Position numbers and translations under genes: made by a program. This document shows positions 1-9,161 of a stretch of 64,000 nucleotides of DNA, one piece after another. The notes below the pieces were generated by a model. It made no database searches. It saw only the letters and a list, made by a program, of their open reading frames with translations, and was not told where the DNA came from. Source of the stretch: Streptomyces sp. LUP30. GTDB taxonomy: Bacteria > Actinomycetota > Actinomycetes > Streptomycetales > Streptomycetaceae. Positions within the stretch are counted from its first letter, which is position 1, and each line of letters opens with the position of its first letter. The stretch spans positions 62,001 through 126,000 of the forward strand of contig NZ_MJAJ01000019.1 in assembly GCF_001746365.1 (NCBI RefSeq). The letters are read 5' to 3'.

Positions 1-2645
1 CGGGCGCCGTTCTCCTGGGGGCGGACGTACGGCGTCTGCAGGTCGTCCACGGTCGACTGCCAGCGGCCGACCGCCGCCGCCGACCTGCTGTCGGGATACG
101 CCTCGCCGGGGCCGCCCCCGAACCACGTCACCCGGTCGGCCTCGGACAGCCCGAAGCGGACGCCGAGACGGGGGAGCGGCACCGTCCAGTCGCCCTCGGG
201 GGTCACGGAAACGGTCAGTCGTACGCGGTTTCCGTCCGACGTCCACCGATAGGCAGTCGACAGGCCCACCTCCCAGCCGGCCGGCGCCACTCGGGTCCGT
301 ACCGTCAGCGCGTCGTCGCCGACTTCGACCGCGTCCAGCCGGTGCCGCATCCGGTGCAGGCCCAGCCTGCGCCAGAGCAGACCGTGGCGGACGTCCGACT
401 GCCAGGGCGCGCCGTCGTCGTTGTCGGTGGTCGCCCGCCACACGTCCAGGCGCAGCCCGGTCACCGTCACCGGGCCGAGGGTGCGCAGCTCGCCCGTGCG
501 GATGTCGAAGGAGGCAGGGCCCAGGGTGACGAGTCGTTCTCCGGTGATCGGTGCGATCGCCGGACCGTGCGACGGCAAGGTCCTTGGCGTTGCCGCCACT
601 TGGCCCCAGGCGACCACGTGTCCCGCGGCCGCCCACGCGGTGTCCGCGGCCAGCACGGCCTGGACGGTCCAGCCCGTCCCCGCACCGGCCGGGGCGCCGG
701 ACGGCGTTTCCGGCAGCTTGACGTCGGCCGACTCGCCGGCCGCGAGCGGCGGCACCGCGAGAGGCCCGGATCCGACGGTCTCGCCGTCCGCCTGGAAGGA
801 CCAGGTGAAGGCCAGCGCCGAGAGGTCGGCGAAGTCCTGCTTGTTGGTGACGCGGACCGTGCCCTCGGCGGTGGCGTCCAGGACGACCGGCTCGATCACC
901 TTCTTGAACTCGACGAGACCGGGGGAGGGGGTGCGGTCGGGGAAGACGAGACCGTCGCAGACGAAGTTCCCGTCGTGCAGTTCCTCGCCGAAGTCGCCGC
1001 CGTAGGCGTAGCCCAGCCGAGGGTGCCGGACTCCGTGGTCGATCCACTCCCAGACGAAGGCGCCCTGGAGCCGTTCGTGGGCCTCGAAGATCCGCTGGTA
1101 TTCGGCCAGCCCGCCGGGGCCGTTGCCCATGGCGTGGGCGTACTCGCAGAGGATGAAGGGGAGTCGACGTCGTCCGAGGGTGCCGCCGTCCAGACCCTGT
1201 CCGATCCGCTCGACCTCCTCGTGGGAGGCGTACATACGTGAATAGACGTCCGTGTCACGGCAGTTGAGGTCGCCCTCGTAGTGCACGAGACGCGAGGCGT
1301 CGCGGGCGTGGATCCAGTCGGCCATGGCGGTCAGACCGCGCCCGGTGCCGGCCTCGTTGCCCAGGGACCAGACGACGACCGACGGGTGGTTCTTGTCCCG
1401 TTCGACCATGCGGGCGGCGCGGTCGAGGAGTGCGGGGGTCCAGCGGTCGTCGTCTACGGGGTTGTCCCGCCAGTCCTGCTCGACGAAGCCGTGCGTCTCC
1501 AGGTCGCATTCGTCGATCACCCACAGCCCGTACTCGTCGCACAGGTCGAGGAAGGCCGGGTGCGGCGGGTAGTGCGAGGTGCGCACCGCGTTGACGTTGT
1601 GCCGCTTCATCAGCAGCACGTCCTCGCGCATCGTCTCCGGATCGAGGGCGCGGCCCGTCTCGGGGTGCCATTCGTGCCGGTTGACGCCCTTGAAGAGGAT
1701 CGGGCGGCCGTTGACCTTGATCAGCCCGTCTGCCAGCTCGACGGTGCGGAAACCGATGCGCAGGGGCACACGCTCGCCCTCCGTCACCAGCTCGCCGTCG
1801 TACAGCGTGGGCGTCTCCGCCGTCCACGGCTGAACCGGTGCGGTAACCGCTTCCCCGGTTGCTACGTCCATGTTCAGGGCGGGCACGGTCACCCGCCCGT
1901 CGACATCGGAGTCGACGCGCAGGCAGCCCTCGCCCGTGACGTGGTCGTAGGAAGCGTGCACGAAGAAGTCGAGGACACTGCCCGCCGGACGGTGCAGCAA
2001 CGTCACGTCACGGAAGATGCCGGGCAGCCACCACTGGTCCTGGTCCTCCAGATACGAGCCCGCCGACCACTGGTGGACCCGGACCGCGAGGACGTTCCCA
2101 CTCGGCCTGAGCAGATGCCCGACCGCGAACTCGTGCGGCAGGCGGGACCCCTTGAACTCGCCGATGTCCGTGCCGTTCAGCCAGACCCGCGCACAGGACT
2201 CGACGCCGTCGAAACGGAGGACGAAACCGCCTTCAGAAACCTCGGGCCATCCGTCGGGGAGGTCGAAGACCCGCAGGTGGTCACCTGTCGGGTTCTCCGT
2301 GGGCACCCGGGGCGGGTCGACCGGGAAGGGGTAGAGATGGTTGGTGTACACGGGCGAACCGAAGGCGCCGTCTCCCTGCAGCACCCAGTGGCCGGGGACC
2401 GTGACCTCGGCCCAGTCCCCGGCGTCGTACCCCTCCTCGGCGAACGCGTCGTCCTCGGCGTCGGCCGTCGCCGACACGCGCAGCCGCCAGCGTCCGTTCA
2501 GCGACAGGGACTTCGCGTCCGAGGCCGCGTACCAGGCCCGGGGCGCAAGAGCCCCGACGCCCGGCGAGACGTCCTCGACGTAGTCGACGGGGGAGGTGCC
2601 CTCCGCCCGGGCCGAACGGGGAGAGGGGGAGGTGCGGAAAGACAT
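1..2645 (-). CDS. beta-galactosidase, GH2 family (3' part outside window)
   Basis: This enzyme hydrolyses terminal beta-D-galactosides, probably inside the cell, on sugar imported by the transporter encoded just upstream. About 880 codons are visible and the frame is still open at base 1, so the C-terminal domain is missing from the window. The N-terminal jelly-roll and immunoglobulin-like parts of LacZ-type GH2 proteins come first. The TIM barrel then shows the acid/base motif SLGNEAGTG (Glu near residue 431) and the nucleophile motif ILCEYAHAMGN (Glu near 501). The ATG at 2645 lies 12 bp after the permease stop, so the gene is the last of a four-gene operon. No signal peptide is seen. Family assignment is secure; the natural substrate is inferred. 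Confidence 0.95.
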   Translation of the reverse strand, partial: MSFRTSPSPRSARAEGTSPVDYVEDVSPGVGALAPRAWYAASDAKSLSLNGRWRLRVSATADAEDDAFAEEGYDAGDWAEVTVPGHWVLQGDGAFGSPVYTNHLYPFPVDPPRVPTENPTGDHLRVFDLPDGWPEVSEGGFVLRFDGVESCARVWLNGTDIGEFKGSRLPHEFAVGHLLRPSGNVLAVRVHQWSAGSYLEDQDQWWLPGIFRDVTLLHRPAGSVLDFFVHASYDHVTGEGCLRVDSDVDGRVTVPALNMDVATGEAVTAPVQPWTAETPTLYDGELVTEGERVPLRIGFRTVELADGLIKVNGRPILFKGVNRHEWHPETGRALDPETMREDVLLMKRHNVNAVRTSHYPPHPAFLDLCDEYGLWVIDECDLETHGFVEQDWRDNPVDDDRWTPALLDRAARMVERDKNHPSVVVWSLGNEAGTGRGLTAMADWIHARDASRLVHYEGDLNCRDTDVYSRMYASHEEVERIGQGLDGGTLGRRRLPFILCEYAHAMGNGPGGLAEYQRIFEAHERLQGAFVWEWIDHGVRHPRLGYAYGGDFGEELHDGNFVCDGLVFPDRTPSPGLVEFKKVIEPVVLDATAEGTVRVTNKQDFADLSALAFTWSFQADGETVGSGPLAVPPLAAGESADVKLPETPSGAPAGAGTGWTVQAVLAADTAWAAAGHVVAWGQVAATPRTLPSHGPAIAPITGERLVTLGPASFDIRTGELRTLGPVTVTGLRLDVWRATTDNDDGAPWQSDVRHGLLWRRLGLHRMRHRLDAVEVGDDALTVRTRVAPAGWEVGLSTAYRWTSDGNRVRLTVSVTPEGDWTVPLPRLGVRFGLSEADRVTWFGGGPGEAYPDSRSAAAVGRWQSTVDDLQTPYVRPQENGA

Positions 2646-2657
2646 CGGTCTCCTAGG

Positions 2658-3554
2658 TCAGCCCTTGATTCCGGTCTGCGCGATCCCCTGGACCAGCCAG
2701 CGCTGGAGGAAGAGGAACACGAACACCAGGGGCAGGATGGAAAACGCCGTGGCCATGAAGATCAGATGGAAGATGACGGTCTGGTTGGTCATGTAGTTGG
2801 AGAGCGCGACCTGGACCGTCCACGAACCCGGGTCCTGGCCGATGACCAGCGGCCACAGGAACGAGTTCCAGCCGTTGATGAACGTGATGGTCGCCATCGC
2901 GGCGAAGAAGTTCAGCGAGTTGGGCACCACGATGCGCCAGTACGCGCCCCAGTAGCCCAGTCCGTCCACCCGCGCCGCCTCCTCCAGCTCCTTGGGGAAC
3001 CCCAGGAAATACTGCCGGAACAGAAAACACGTGAAACCGCTGAACAGTCCCGGGATGATCAGACCTCGGTAGGTGTCCACCCAGCCGAGCGACGACACCA
3101 GGACGAAGCTGGGGACGAATGTGACCGCCGTCGGGACCATCAGGGTGCCCAGGACGGCGTAGAAGACCTTGTTGGCGTGCCGGTACGGGATGCGGGCGAG
3201 TCCGTAGCCGGCGAGGGAGCACACCAGCAGGACGCCGACGGTGTGCAGGGTGGCCACGACCGCGGAGTTCCACAGGGACTGACCGAAGGGCACCGTCTCG
3301 TCGGTGAACAGTTCGCTGACGTTGCCCCACTGCAGGTGCGTGGGGAAGAACTTCCAGTTCTCTCCGGTGATCTCGGCGTCGGTGGAGAGGGCGTTGCGGA
3401 TCAGCAGGTAGAACGGGATCAGGAAGAAGAAGCCGGCGATGCCGGTGGCGACGTAGAGGCCGGTGGAGCTCATCACCCCGCCACCGCGTCGGTCCCGGCG
3501 GGGCTTGTCCGGCGGCGGCGCGGCTTCCCCCACCTCGGGCAGTGTGGTCGTCAC
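2658..3554 (-). CDS. sugar ABC transporter permease, MalG type
   Basis: This is the second inner-membrane permease of a CUT1-type sugar importer. The 298-residue protein has a basic, proline-rich cytoplasmic N-terminus and six predicted membrane segments. The cytoplasmic EAA loop (EAARVDGLGYWGAYWRIVVP, about residues 190-209) docks the ATPase. It overlaps the preceding permease gene by 4 bp, so translation is probably coupled, and the beta-galactosidase gene follows after 12 bp. No ATPase gene lies in the operon. Streptomyces importers of this kind normally share the ATPase MsiK encoded elsewhere, and that is inferred here. The substrate is likely a galactoside because of the downstream GH2 gene. 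Confidence 0.95.
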   Translation of the reverse strand: MTTTLPEVGEAAPPPDKPRRDRRGGGVMSSTGLYVATGIAGFFFLIPFYLLIRNALSTDAEITGENWKFFPTHLQWGNVSELFTDETVPFGQSLWNSAVVATLHTVGVLLVCSLAGYGLARIPYRHANKVFYAVLGTLMVPTAVTFVPSFVLVSSLGWVDTYRGLIIPGLFSGFTCFLFRQYFLGFPKELEEAARVDGLGYWGAYWRIVVPNSLNFFAAMATITFINGWNSFLWPLVIGQDPGSWTVQVALSNYMTNQTVIFHLIFMATAFSILPLVFVFLFLQRWLVQGIAQTGIKG

Positions 3555-4516
3555 TTGGAATCCTCCCCCCTTCCGAAGCCCAGGAACTTGCCCTGGAGCA
3601 GGGTCACGGCGCAGATCAGCACGGTCAGGATGACCGCGCCCGCGCTGCCCGAACCGTAGTCCTGGCTCTCGCCCAGGGCCTTGTAGTACAGCTCGACGAG
3701 GGGCGGACGGCCCCAGGTGGTCTTCGACAGGAGGTTGTAGAACTCGTCGAAGGCCTGGTAGGCCGCGATCAGCAACAGCAGGATCACCGCGGTGGACGTG
3801 GCGCGCAGCTGCGGCAACGTGATGTAACGGAACGTCTGCCAGCCGGGCTTGGCGCCGTCGATGGCGGCCGCCTCGTACAGCTCACCCGGAATGTTCTGCA
3901 ACGCCGCCAGGAACAGGATCATGTAGAAACCGGACTGCAGCCACAGCCGGGCCGAGACGATCACGACCCAGTACCAGGGCGGATTGGGGTCGACCAGCCA
4001 GGCGATGTTCTCGATCCCGAACCAGCCCAGGACCGTGTTCATCATGCCGAAGCGGACCCCGCTGAAGATGGACATCTTCCAGATCAGCGAGGCGGCCACG
4101 TAGCTGCACGCGGTCGGCAGGAAGAAGACCGACCGGAAGAACGCCCGCATGAAGCGCAGCCGGTTCACCAGCAGGGCCAGACCCAGCGAGAGTGCCCAGG
4201 TGGTGGGCACGATGAACGCGGCGAAGGCGGTGAAGGTGCCGAGGGAGCCGACGAAGTCGTCGTTCGTCAGCATGTACGTGTAGTTCTCGAAGCCGACGAA
4301 CTTGTCAGGTGTGACGGTGAAGCGGGCCTCGAAGAAGCTGAGCCAGATGCTCCACAGGATCGGGGCGTAGACGAAGATCGCCAGGCCGATGAGGAACGGG
4401 CCGGTGAAGAGCCAGAAGTTGACGGTGGGGCTGCCCCGCAGTCCCCGCCGCGGCTTGGCCGGTGAGGCCTTCGCCCGGGCGGGGCGCGCGAGGTCGCGCG
4501 TCTCGGTCGTCGACAT
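3551..4516 (-). CDS. sugar ABC transporter permease, MalF type
   Basis: This is the first permease subunit of the same CUT1 importer, with 321 residues. It begins with a basic cytoplasmic tail of about 30 residues, then membrane segments starting at NFWLFTGPFLIGLAIF. The EAA loop (EAAAIDGAKPGWQTFRYITL) lies near residues 214-233. The start at 4516 is 20 bp after the stop of the binding-protein gene, and the end overlaps the MalG-type gene by 4 bp. This order (binding protein, MalF, MalG, hydrolase) is common in Streptomyces oligosaccharide operons. The two permeases should form the heterodimeric pore. Confidence 0.95.
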   Translation of the reverse strand: MSTTETRDLARPARAKASPAKPRRGLRGSPTVNFWLFTGPFLIGLAIFVYAPILWSIWLSFFEARFTVTPDKFVGFENYTYMLTNDDFVGSLGTFTAFAAFIVPTTWALSLGLALLVNRLRFMRAFFRSVFFLPTACSYVAASLIWKMSIFSGVRFGMMNTVLGWFGIENIAWLVDPNPPWYWVVIVSARLWLQSGFYMILFLAALQNIPGELYEAAAIDGAKPGWQTFRYITLPQLRATSTAVILLLLIAAYQAFDEFYNLLSKTTWGRPPLVELYYKALGESQDYGSGSAGAVILTVLICAVTLLQGKFLGFGRGEDSK

Positions 4517-4536
4517 GTCGTGGTCCGTCCCGTGGC

Positions 4537-5802
4537 CTATCCGAACAGCTTCTTGAGTTCCCGGTTGACGGCCGTGTCGGCCTTGTCCAGCGCGGCCTCC
4601 GGGTCCATGTCCTTGCGGACCGCGTTGGCGAAGACGTCCTCGAGCGAGGTGATCATGGCCTGGGTCCAGCCGATGTTGTCGAAGTGCCCGAACTCGTTGA
4701 ACAGCCGGACGCCCTCAGCCGCGTTGCCCGACTTGAGCTTGGTGGCGGTCTGCGCGATCGAGGTGCGCGGCGGAATGTGGAAGCCGAAGGACGTGGCCCA
4801 CTCCTCCTGGTACTTCTTCTGATCGATCCACAGCCACTTGACGTACTCCTTGGCCGCGTCGACGTTCTTGCCCTTGGCGTTGACGAACATCGACCAGCCG
4901 CCGTTGTAGACCGACTGCTTGCCGGAGTCGACGGTCTTGGGGAAGGGGAAGACGCCCCAGTCGTCGCCGAGCGCCTTCTGGATGGCAGGCATCGCCCACA
5001 TGCCGCAGAACTGGATCGCGCACAGGCCCTGGTTGAGCGAGGAGGGGTCCCAGGACGCGGTCGGCGCGCCGAGGAGAAGGTGGCCGCTGGTGAACAGCTT
5101 GCGCATCTTCTTGATGCCCTCGATGACGCCCGGGGTGTGGTAGGCGATCTGGTTCTTCTCGTCGAGGGTGTCGGCACCTGCCGACCAGATCATCGGGTTG
5201 ACGACGCTGTGCAGGTCGTCGCCCATGTAGAGGCCCTTGACCTTGCCCGTGGTGAGCTTGGCGGCGGCCTCCATCAGCTCGTCGAGCGTGGTGGGGACCT
5301 GGACCTTGGCCTTCTCCAGCATCGACTTGCGGTAGAAGAAGAACTGCGGGTCGTCGATCATGCGGACGCCGTATATCTTGCCGTCGACCGTGTGCGACTT
5401 GATGTCGGCCGGGTTGAAGTCGCTCTTGACGGGTTCGATGATGTCCGTCAGATCCGCGACCTGACCGCTCTTGATCATCTGGATCTGCGGGTGGAACTCG
5501 AACAGGTCGGGCGCGCTCTTGGTGAGCAGAGTGGCGAAGAGCTTGCTCTCGAAGTCGGCGCTCGTGATCCACTGCGTGGTCACGTCGGCCTTGTCGTAGG
5601 CCTTCGCGTACTTCTTGATCGCCTGCTCGGTGCCCGGCTCGCCGTACGCGTGGAAGAACTGCGTCAGGCCGACGCCCGAACCCGACCCCCCGCTCCTGCC
5701 GTTGTTGCTGCCGCAGGCGGCGAGCGTGCCGGCCGCGGCCATGCCCGCCGCGGCCCGGAAGAGGGATCGGCGGGACCAGTTGCTGTTGCTCATTGCCGAC
5801 AT
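4537..5802 (-). CDS. extracellular sugar-binding lipoprotein
   Basis: This is the solute-binding component of the importer, a family 1 extracellular binding protein of 421 residues. The signal region has a twin-arginine-like stretch (SRRSLF) followed by a lipobox LAAC, which would place the lipidated cysteine at residue 30. Export by Tat and anchoring on the outer face of the membrane are therefore likely. The open frame extends to 5862. The ATG at 5802 is chosen because AAGGA lies a suitable distance upstream and translation from there begins just before the signal peptide; ATG 5793 is an alternative. It is the first gene of the operon, so the control sites upstream at 5902-5961 probably act on all four genes. 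Confidence 0.93.
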   Translation of the reverse strand: MSAMSNSNWSRRSLFRAAAGMAAAGTLAACGSNNGRSGGSGSGVGLTQFFHAYGEPGTEQAIKKYAKAYDKADVTTQWITSADFESKLFATLLTKSAPDLFEFHPQIQMIKSGQVADLTDIIEPVKSDFNPADIKSHTVDGKIYGVRMIDDPQFFFYRKSMLEKAKVQVPTTLDELMEAAAKLTTGKVKGLYMGDDLHSVVNPMIWSAGADTLDEKNQIAYHTPGVIEGIKKMRKLFTSGHLLLGAPTASWDPSSLNQGLCAIQFCGMWAMPAIQKALGDDWGVFPFPKTVDSGKQSVYNGGWSMFVNAKGKNVDAAKEYVKWLWIDQKKYQEEWATSFGFHIPPRTSIAQTATKLKSGNAAEGVRLFNEFGHFDNIGWTQAMITSLEDVFANAVRKDMDPEAALDKADTAVNRELKKLFG

Positions 5803-5901
5803 GGTGACGTCCTTGTCTCGAGTACGGCTGCGGCTCGACGGCTTCGGGGCCGGATGGCTCAAATGACGCTGCGGAGCGGGACGTTAACCTTCGGCTAAGG
5901 C

Positions 5902-5915
5902 TTCGGCAAGGGGTT
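5902..5915. promoter_or_regulatory. putative ROK-regulator operator, copy 1
   Basis: TTCGGCAAGGGGTT on the plus strand matches TTCGACAAGGGGTT at 7714-7727 in 13 of 14 positions. This copy is 100-113 bp upstream of the binding-lipoprotein start. The other is about 100 bp upstream of the ROK regulator start. The same word before a regulator and before its neighbouring catabolic operon is the pattern of an autoregulated local repressor. Binding by the ROK protein is inferred. Confidence 0.5.
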
Positions 5916-5945
5916 GGACGAAGTCTGTTCGAAGCGTTGTGATCG

Positions 5946-5961
5946 GTTCGGCATGACGAAC
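5946..5961. promoter_or_regulatory. putative operator GTTCG-N6-CGAAC, copy 1
   Basis: GTTCGGCATGACGAAC is a near-perfect palindrome with a CATG centre, 144-159 bp upstream of the binding-lipoprotein gene. A 14-of-16 match, GTTCGTCATGTCGAAC, lies at 50987-51002 before the GH43 operon. The shared form suggests one sugar-responsive regulator acting on both operons. The regulator is not identified. Confidence 0.5.
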
Positions 5962-6363
5962 GGGCGGGTTCCCGGCGGGCGTCACGGGGGAGCGGCGCGA
6001 GGCGCGAACCGGGAGCAGGGCGAGGGGAGGTGAGGGCCACCGGTGTCAGGAGCCGGCGGCCCTCGGTCCAAAGGGGTGTTCCCCGGGCGAACTACCGCCC
6101 GGCCAGGACCTCGTGGGCCCCGGCGGATCCGTCCTGCCTCCCGGAGCGCGTCACCGTTGCCCCTCCGGACGGTCGGGAAGGCGATGCGTTCTCCGGTCTC
6201 ACGTTCGAGCACTCCGACTGGTTCTTCCGGCTGTGCCGGCGGATGAGTGTCACGGCCGCCCTCGATGTGAACGCACACGCGCATGAGTGCTCCGTCCCGG
6301 TCGGCCGTGGCCGGACGTTCGGCGCGCCTGCCCTTCCGGCCGCGCTGTCGTGCGGACGGCCGC

Positions 6364-7617
6364 TCATCCGGACGGCGCCGTACGGTTGCGCGCGCCCGCG
6401 GACGCGACGCGTCTGACGTTTCGCTGGCCGACGGACTGCAACGCCCCTTCCAGCGCGAACGTCGCCGCGCCCAGGCAGGCCGGGTCGGTCGGAATCGGGC
6501 TGACGACGATCCGGTTGGCCGCCAGCGGCCGCTTCAGGGCATGCCGCGCCACCGCCTCGCGCACCTCCTCGAGGAGGGGCTCGCCGAGCCGGGCGGCGAC
6601 CCAGCTGCTCAATACGACCACTTCGGGATTGAGCACGTTGATGAGGTTGGCGATGCCCGCGCCGAGGTAGCGAGCCGTCTCGCGGACGACCTCGACGGCC
6701 GTCGGCTCGTTCGCCGCGACCGCGACCGCCAGCGCGTCGATGGTGGCGGTCTGGTCGTCGGGATGCAACAGCGGGCTGTCCGGGAAGAGTTCACCGAGGT
6801 TCTGCATGATGCCGGGTGCGCCGACGTAGGCCTCCACGCAGCCGCGATTGCCGCAACGGCACAACCGGCCGTCCAGCACCAGGGTGGTGTGCCCCCATTC
6901 GCCGGCGCTGTTGCTCACCCCCCGGTGCAGTTCGCCGCCGAGCACCAGGCCGGCGCCGACGCCGGTCCCGAGGTTGACCACCACGGCGTCCCCGTGCCCC
7001 CGCGCCGCCCCGAACCACAGCTCGGCGACCGCGCCGGCCCGCAGCGGATTGTCCAAGTACAGCGGATACGCGATGTGTTCGGAGAGCAGATCGAGCAACG
7101 GCACGTCGTGCCAGTCCCAGTTGGGCGCGTACTCGGAGATGCCCGTCGCGCGGTCCACCTGACCCGGCACGCTCACCCCGACGCCGAGCACCCGCGCGGC
7201 CTCGACCCCGGCCTGCGCGACCACCGAACCGGCGGCCGCCGCGACATGACTCACCACTTGCTGCGGACGGCTCTCACCGGGCCGCATGTTCTCCTCGGCG
7301 CGCGCAAGCACGTTCAGCGCCAGATCGAACAGCTCGACATGGACGTACGTCTCCGCGATGTCCACGCCGATCAACGCGCCCCCCGACGCGTTGACGGCCA
7401 CGAGTCCCCGGGGGCGGCCGCCCGCCGAGTCCTCGAACCCGACCTCGGTGATCATGCGGAGGTCGAGCAGCTCGCCGACCAGGGTGGCGACCGTGGCGAG
7501 CGAGAGACCGGTCGCGGCCGCGAGCTCCTGCCGGGAGGTGGGCGACGCGGCGATGATCTGGCGCAGCACCTCGTAGCGGTTCGCGGTGCGGATGTCCCGT
7601 GACGTGCCGCGCTTCAT
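6364..7617 (-). CDS. ROK-family transcriptional regulator
   Basis: This is a sugar-responsive repressor of the ROK (NagC/XylR-like) family with 417 residues. The N-terminal winged helix-turn-helix (about residues 10-70, NRYEVLRQIIAASPTSRQEL onward) binds DNA. The C-terminal sugar-kinase-like fold begins near VNASGGALIGVDIAETYVHV. The ROK zinc motif CRCGNRGCVEAY is present, as are the NLGTGVGAGLVLGG and GEWGHTTL segments. It lies directly upstream of the sugar ABC/beta-galactosidase operon on the same strand, making it the natural candidate regulator. The 14-bp motif at 5902 and 7714 may be its operator. Start ATG at 7617. Confidence 0.93.
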   Translation of the reverse strand: MKRGTSRDIRTANRYEVLRQIIAASPTSRQELAAATGLSLATVATLVGELLDLRMITEVGFEDSAGGRPRGLVAVNASGGALIGVDIAETYVHVELFDLALNVLARAEENMRPGESRPQQVVSHVAAAAGSVVAQAGVEAARVLGVGVSVPGQVDRATGISEYAPNWDWHDVPLLDLLSEHIAYPLYLDNPLRAGAVAELWFGAARGHGDAVVVNLGTGVGAGLVLGGELHRGVSNSAGEWGHTTLVLDGRLCRCGNRGCVEAYVGAPGIMQNLGELFPDSPLLHPDDQTATIDALAVAVAANEPTAVEVVRETARYLGAGIANLINVLNPEVVVLSSWVAARLGEPLLEEVREAVARHALKRPLAANRIVVSPIPTDPACLGAATFALEGALQSVGQRNVRRVASAGARNRTAPSG

Positions 7618-7713
7618 GGAACGTGCCCCCTCATCCCTGCCGTCCCTTCGGTGCCGGGCGGGCCGGCACTGCGACGGCTCCGGCGCCGCGCCAGGTTATG
7701 GCGTGCCGCAGGG

Positions 7714-7727
7714 TTCGACAAGGGGTT
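7714..7727. promoter_or_regulatory. putative ROK-regulator operator, copy 2
   Basis: TTCGACAAGGGGTT lies in the 149-bp gap between the aldO stop and the ROK gene start, about 97-110 bp upstream of the latter. It is followed by AGGAAAGGGG, a partial echo of the same G-run. It pairs with copy 1 before the sugar operon. The position suits autoregulation. Confidence 0.45.
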
Positions 7728-7766
7728 AGGAAAGGGGCTTTATAAAGTCGCCGGGCCCGTCGGGCG

Positions 7767-9011
7767 TCAGCCGCCGAGAACGTCCCGCACGAATGCGTTG
7801 CTGAACTTGCCGGCGGGATCCAGCACGCGTGTCAGGGCGGTGAAGTCGTCGATCCGGGGATAGCGGCCGCGCACCACGTCGGCGGGCAGCTGGAAGACCT
7901 TGCCCCAGTGGGGGCGCGGCTCGAACGGCTCCAGCGCCGCCTCCACGGCCCGCACCACCGGCAGCACCGCCGTCGTGTCCTCGATCCAGGTGAAGTGGAG
8001 GGCCACCGTGTCCCGGCCGTAGGAGGGGCTCAGCCACTGCCCGTCGGCCGCCACGGTCCGCACCTCGCAGATCTGCAGCACGGGGGCGACCGTCTGCCGG
8101 ATGCCCTCGATCGCTTGCAGCGCCCGGACGGCATGCGGACGTGGCAGCAGATACTCGCTCTGCAACTCGTTTCCGCTGCTCGGGGTGAACTCTGCCCTGA
8201 AATGCGGCAGCCTCTCGTGCCACGGACCCGGCACCCCGAACTGCGCGGTGCAGTTCACGGCCGGCATCCCCGGCACCGGATGCAGGGCCTCCACGGCGGG
8301 CGCGGCCCATGGGAAGTCGGCGAGCGGCTCGTCCGTGCGCCGCTTCATCCACACCTGCCGAAACCCCGGCGCACCCCAGTCGGTGAACAGGCTGACGCTG
8401 TACGCCGCACCCGCGACCGTCTCGAAGTCGAGCCCCTCCAGAGGGAGTTCGGTGAAGAGGTGCTGTTCCACCTCGTAGGCCGGCTCCAGGTCGAGCGTGA
8501 GCGCGGTCACGACGCCGAGTGCGCCCAGGGACGTGACAGCACCGTCGAACCGCCGGTCGCCGCGCCCGACGACGACGGTGGAGCCGTCGGCGGTGACGAT
8601 CTCCACCTCCCGCACCGAGGCGGCCAGCGGACCGTTCGCGACCCCGGACCCGTGTGTGCCGGTCGCCACCGACCCCGCGACCGAGATGTGCGGCAAGGAG
8701 GCCATGTTCGCCAGCGCGAGCCCGTGCTCGTGCACCCGGCGCGCCAGCTCGGCGTACCGGACACCGCCGCCGACCCGCACGGTGCGGGCCGACGCGTCGA
8801 CGTCGATCTCACCGGTCAGACCGTCCAGCGACAGCAGCACCCCGTCGCCGCCCGGCTCGGCGATCTTGTTGAACGAGTGCCCGCTGCCGAGCGCCCGCAC
8901 CCGGGTGCTGCCCGCGACCAGCGAGCGCAGCTCGTCGAGGGAGCGCGGGCGGTGCACTTCCTTCGCGGCGAAGACGATGTTGCCGGCCCAGTTGGTAACG
9001 GTTTCCGTCAT
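7767..9011 (-). CDS. aldO: alditol oxidase (xylitol/sorbitol oxidase)
   Basis: This is a flavoenzyme that oxidises alditols such as xylitol and sorbitol at the terminal hydroxyl, releasing hydrogen peroxide. The 414-residue protein matches the known Streptomyces AldO closely in length and sequence. The FAD-binding PCMH-type domain contains GSGHSFN, whose His near residue 45 carries the covalent flavin. The region NMASLPHISVAGSVATGTHG follows. The substrate domain keeps the Glu-Arg pair in CEVRTVAADGQW and the Lys in RPHWGKVF. The gene shares its strand with the downstream ROK gene but is 149 bp away. No signal peptide is seen, so the enzyme is cytoplasmic. Confidence 0.93.
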   Translation of the reverse strand: MTETVTNWAGNIVFAAKEVHRPRSLDELRSLVAGSTRVRALGSGHSFNKIAEPGGDGVLLSLDGLTGEIDVDASARTVRVGGGVRYAELARRVHEHGLALANMASLPHISVAGSVATGTHGSGVANGPLAASVREVEIVTADGSTVVVGRGDRRFDGAVTSLGALGVVTALTLDLEPAYEVEQHLFTELPLEGLDFETVAGAAYSVSLFTDWGAPGFRQVWMKRRTDEPLADFPWAAPAVEALHPVPGMPAVNCTAQFGVPGPWHERLPHFRAEFTPSSGNELQSEYLLPRPHAVRALQAIEGIRQTVAPVLQICEVRTVAADGQWLSPSYGRDTVALHFTWIEDTTAVLPVVRAVEAALEPFEPRPHWGKVFQLPADVVRGRYPRIDDFTALTRVLDPAGKFSNAFVRDVLGG

Positions 9012-9161
9012 GCGACTGCTCGCCCCTTCCGAGGAGATCGAGAACCCTCGGTTCCCAGGTGGAACCTACCCTGCCCGCAACACGAGGCCCCCCGCCCCCG
9101 CCTTCGCGTCGGCAGGGGCATACCGTGAGGAGTCGTACGCCTGAGCCGGGAGGAGAGTCGG

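Larger units (their letters stand above)
5803..6363. other. intergenic region upstream of the sugar operon
   Basis: No gene is supported in these 561 bases; the short open frames have no Shine-Dalgarno sequence and no recognisable product. The half nearest the operon holds two probable control sites, a ROK-type motif at 5902-5915 and a palindrome at 5946-5961. The rest is GC-rich spacer between the stop of the ROK regulator gene and the operon promoter. No clear terminator hairpin was recognised. Confidence 0.6.

Noticed and set aside
1281..3659. A 792-codon plus-strand open frame opposite the beta-galactosidase and permease genes
   Set aside because: It is the complement of real genes with strong codon bias; the product is Arg/Gly/Val-rich, has no domain and no ribosome-binding site.
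5982..6416. Small open frames on both strands upstream of the sugar operon
   Set aside because: Composition is Arg/Pro-rich without motif or start signal; the region fits promoter and spacer DNA.
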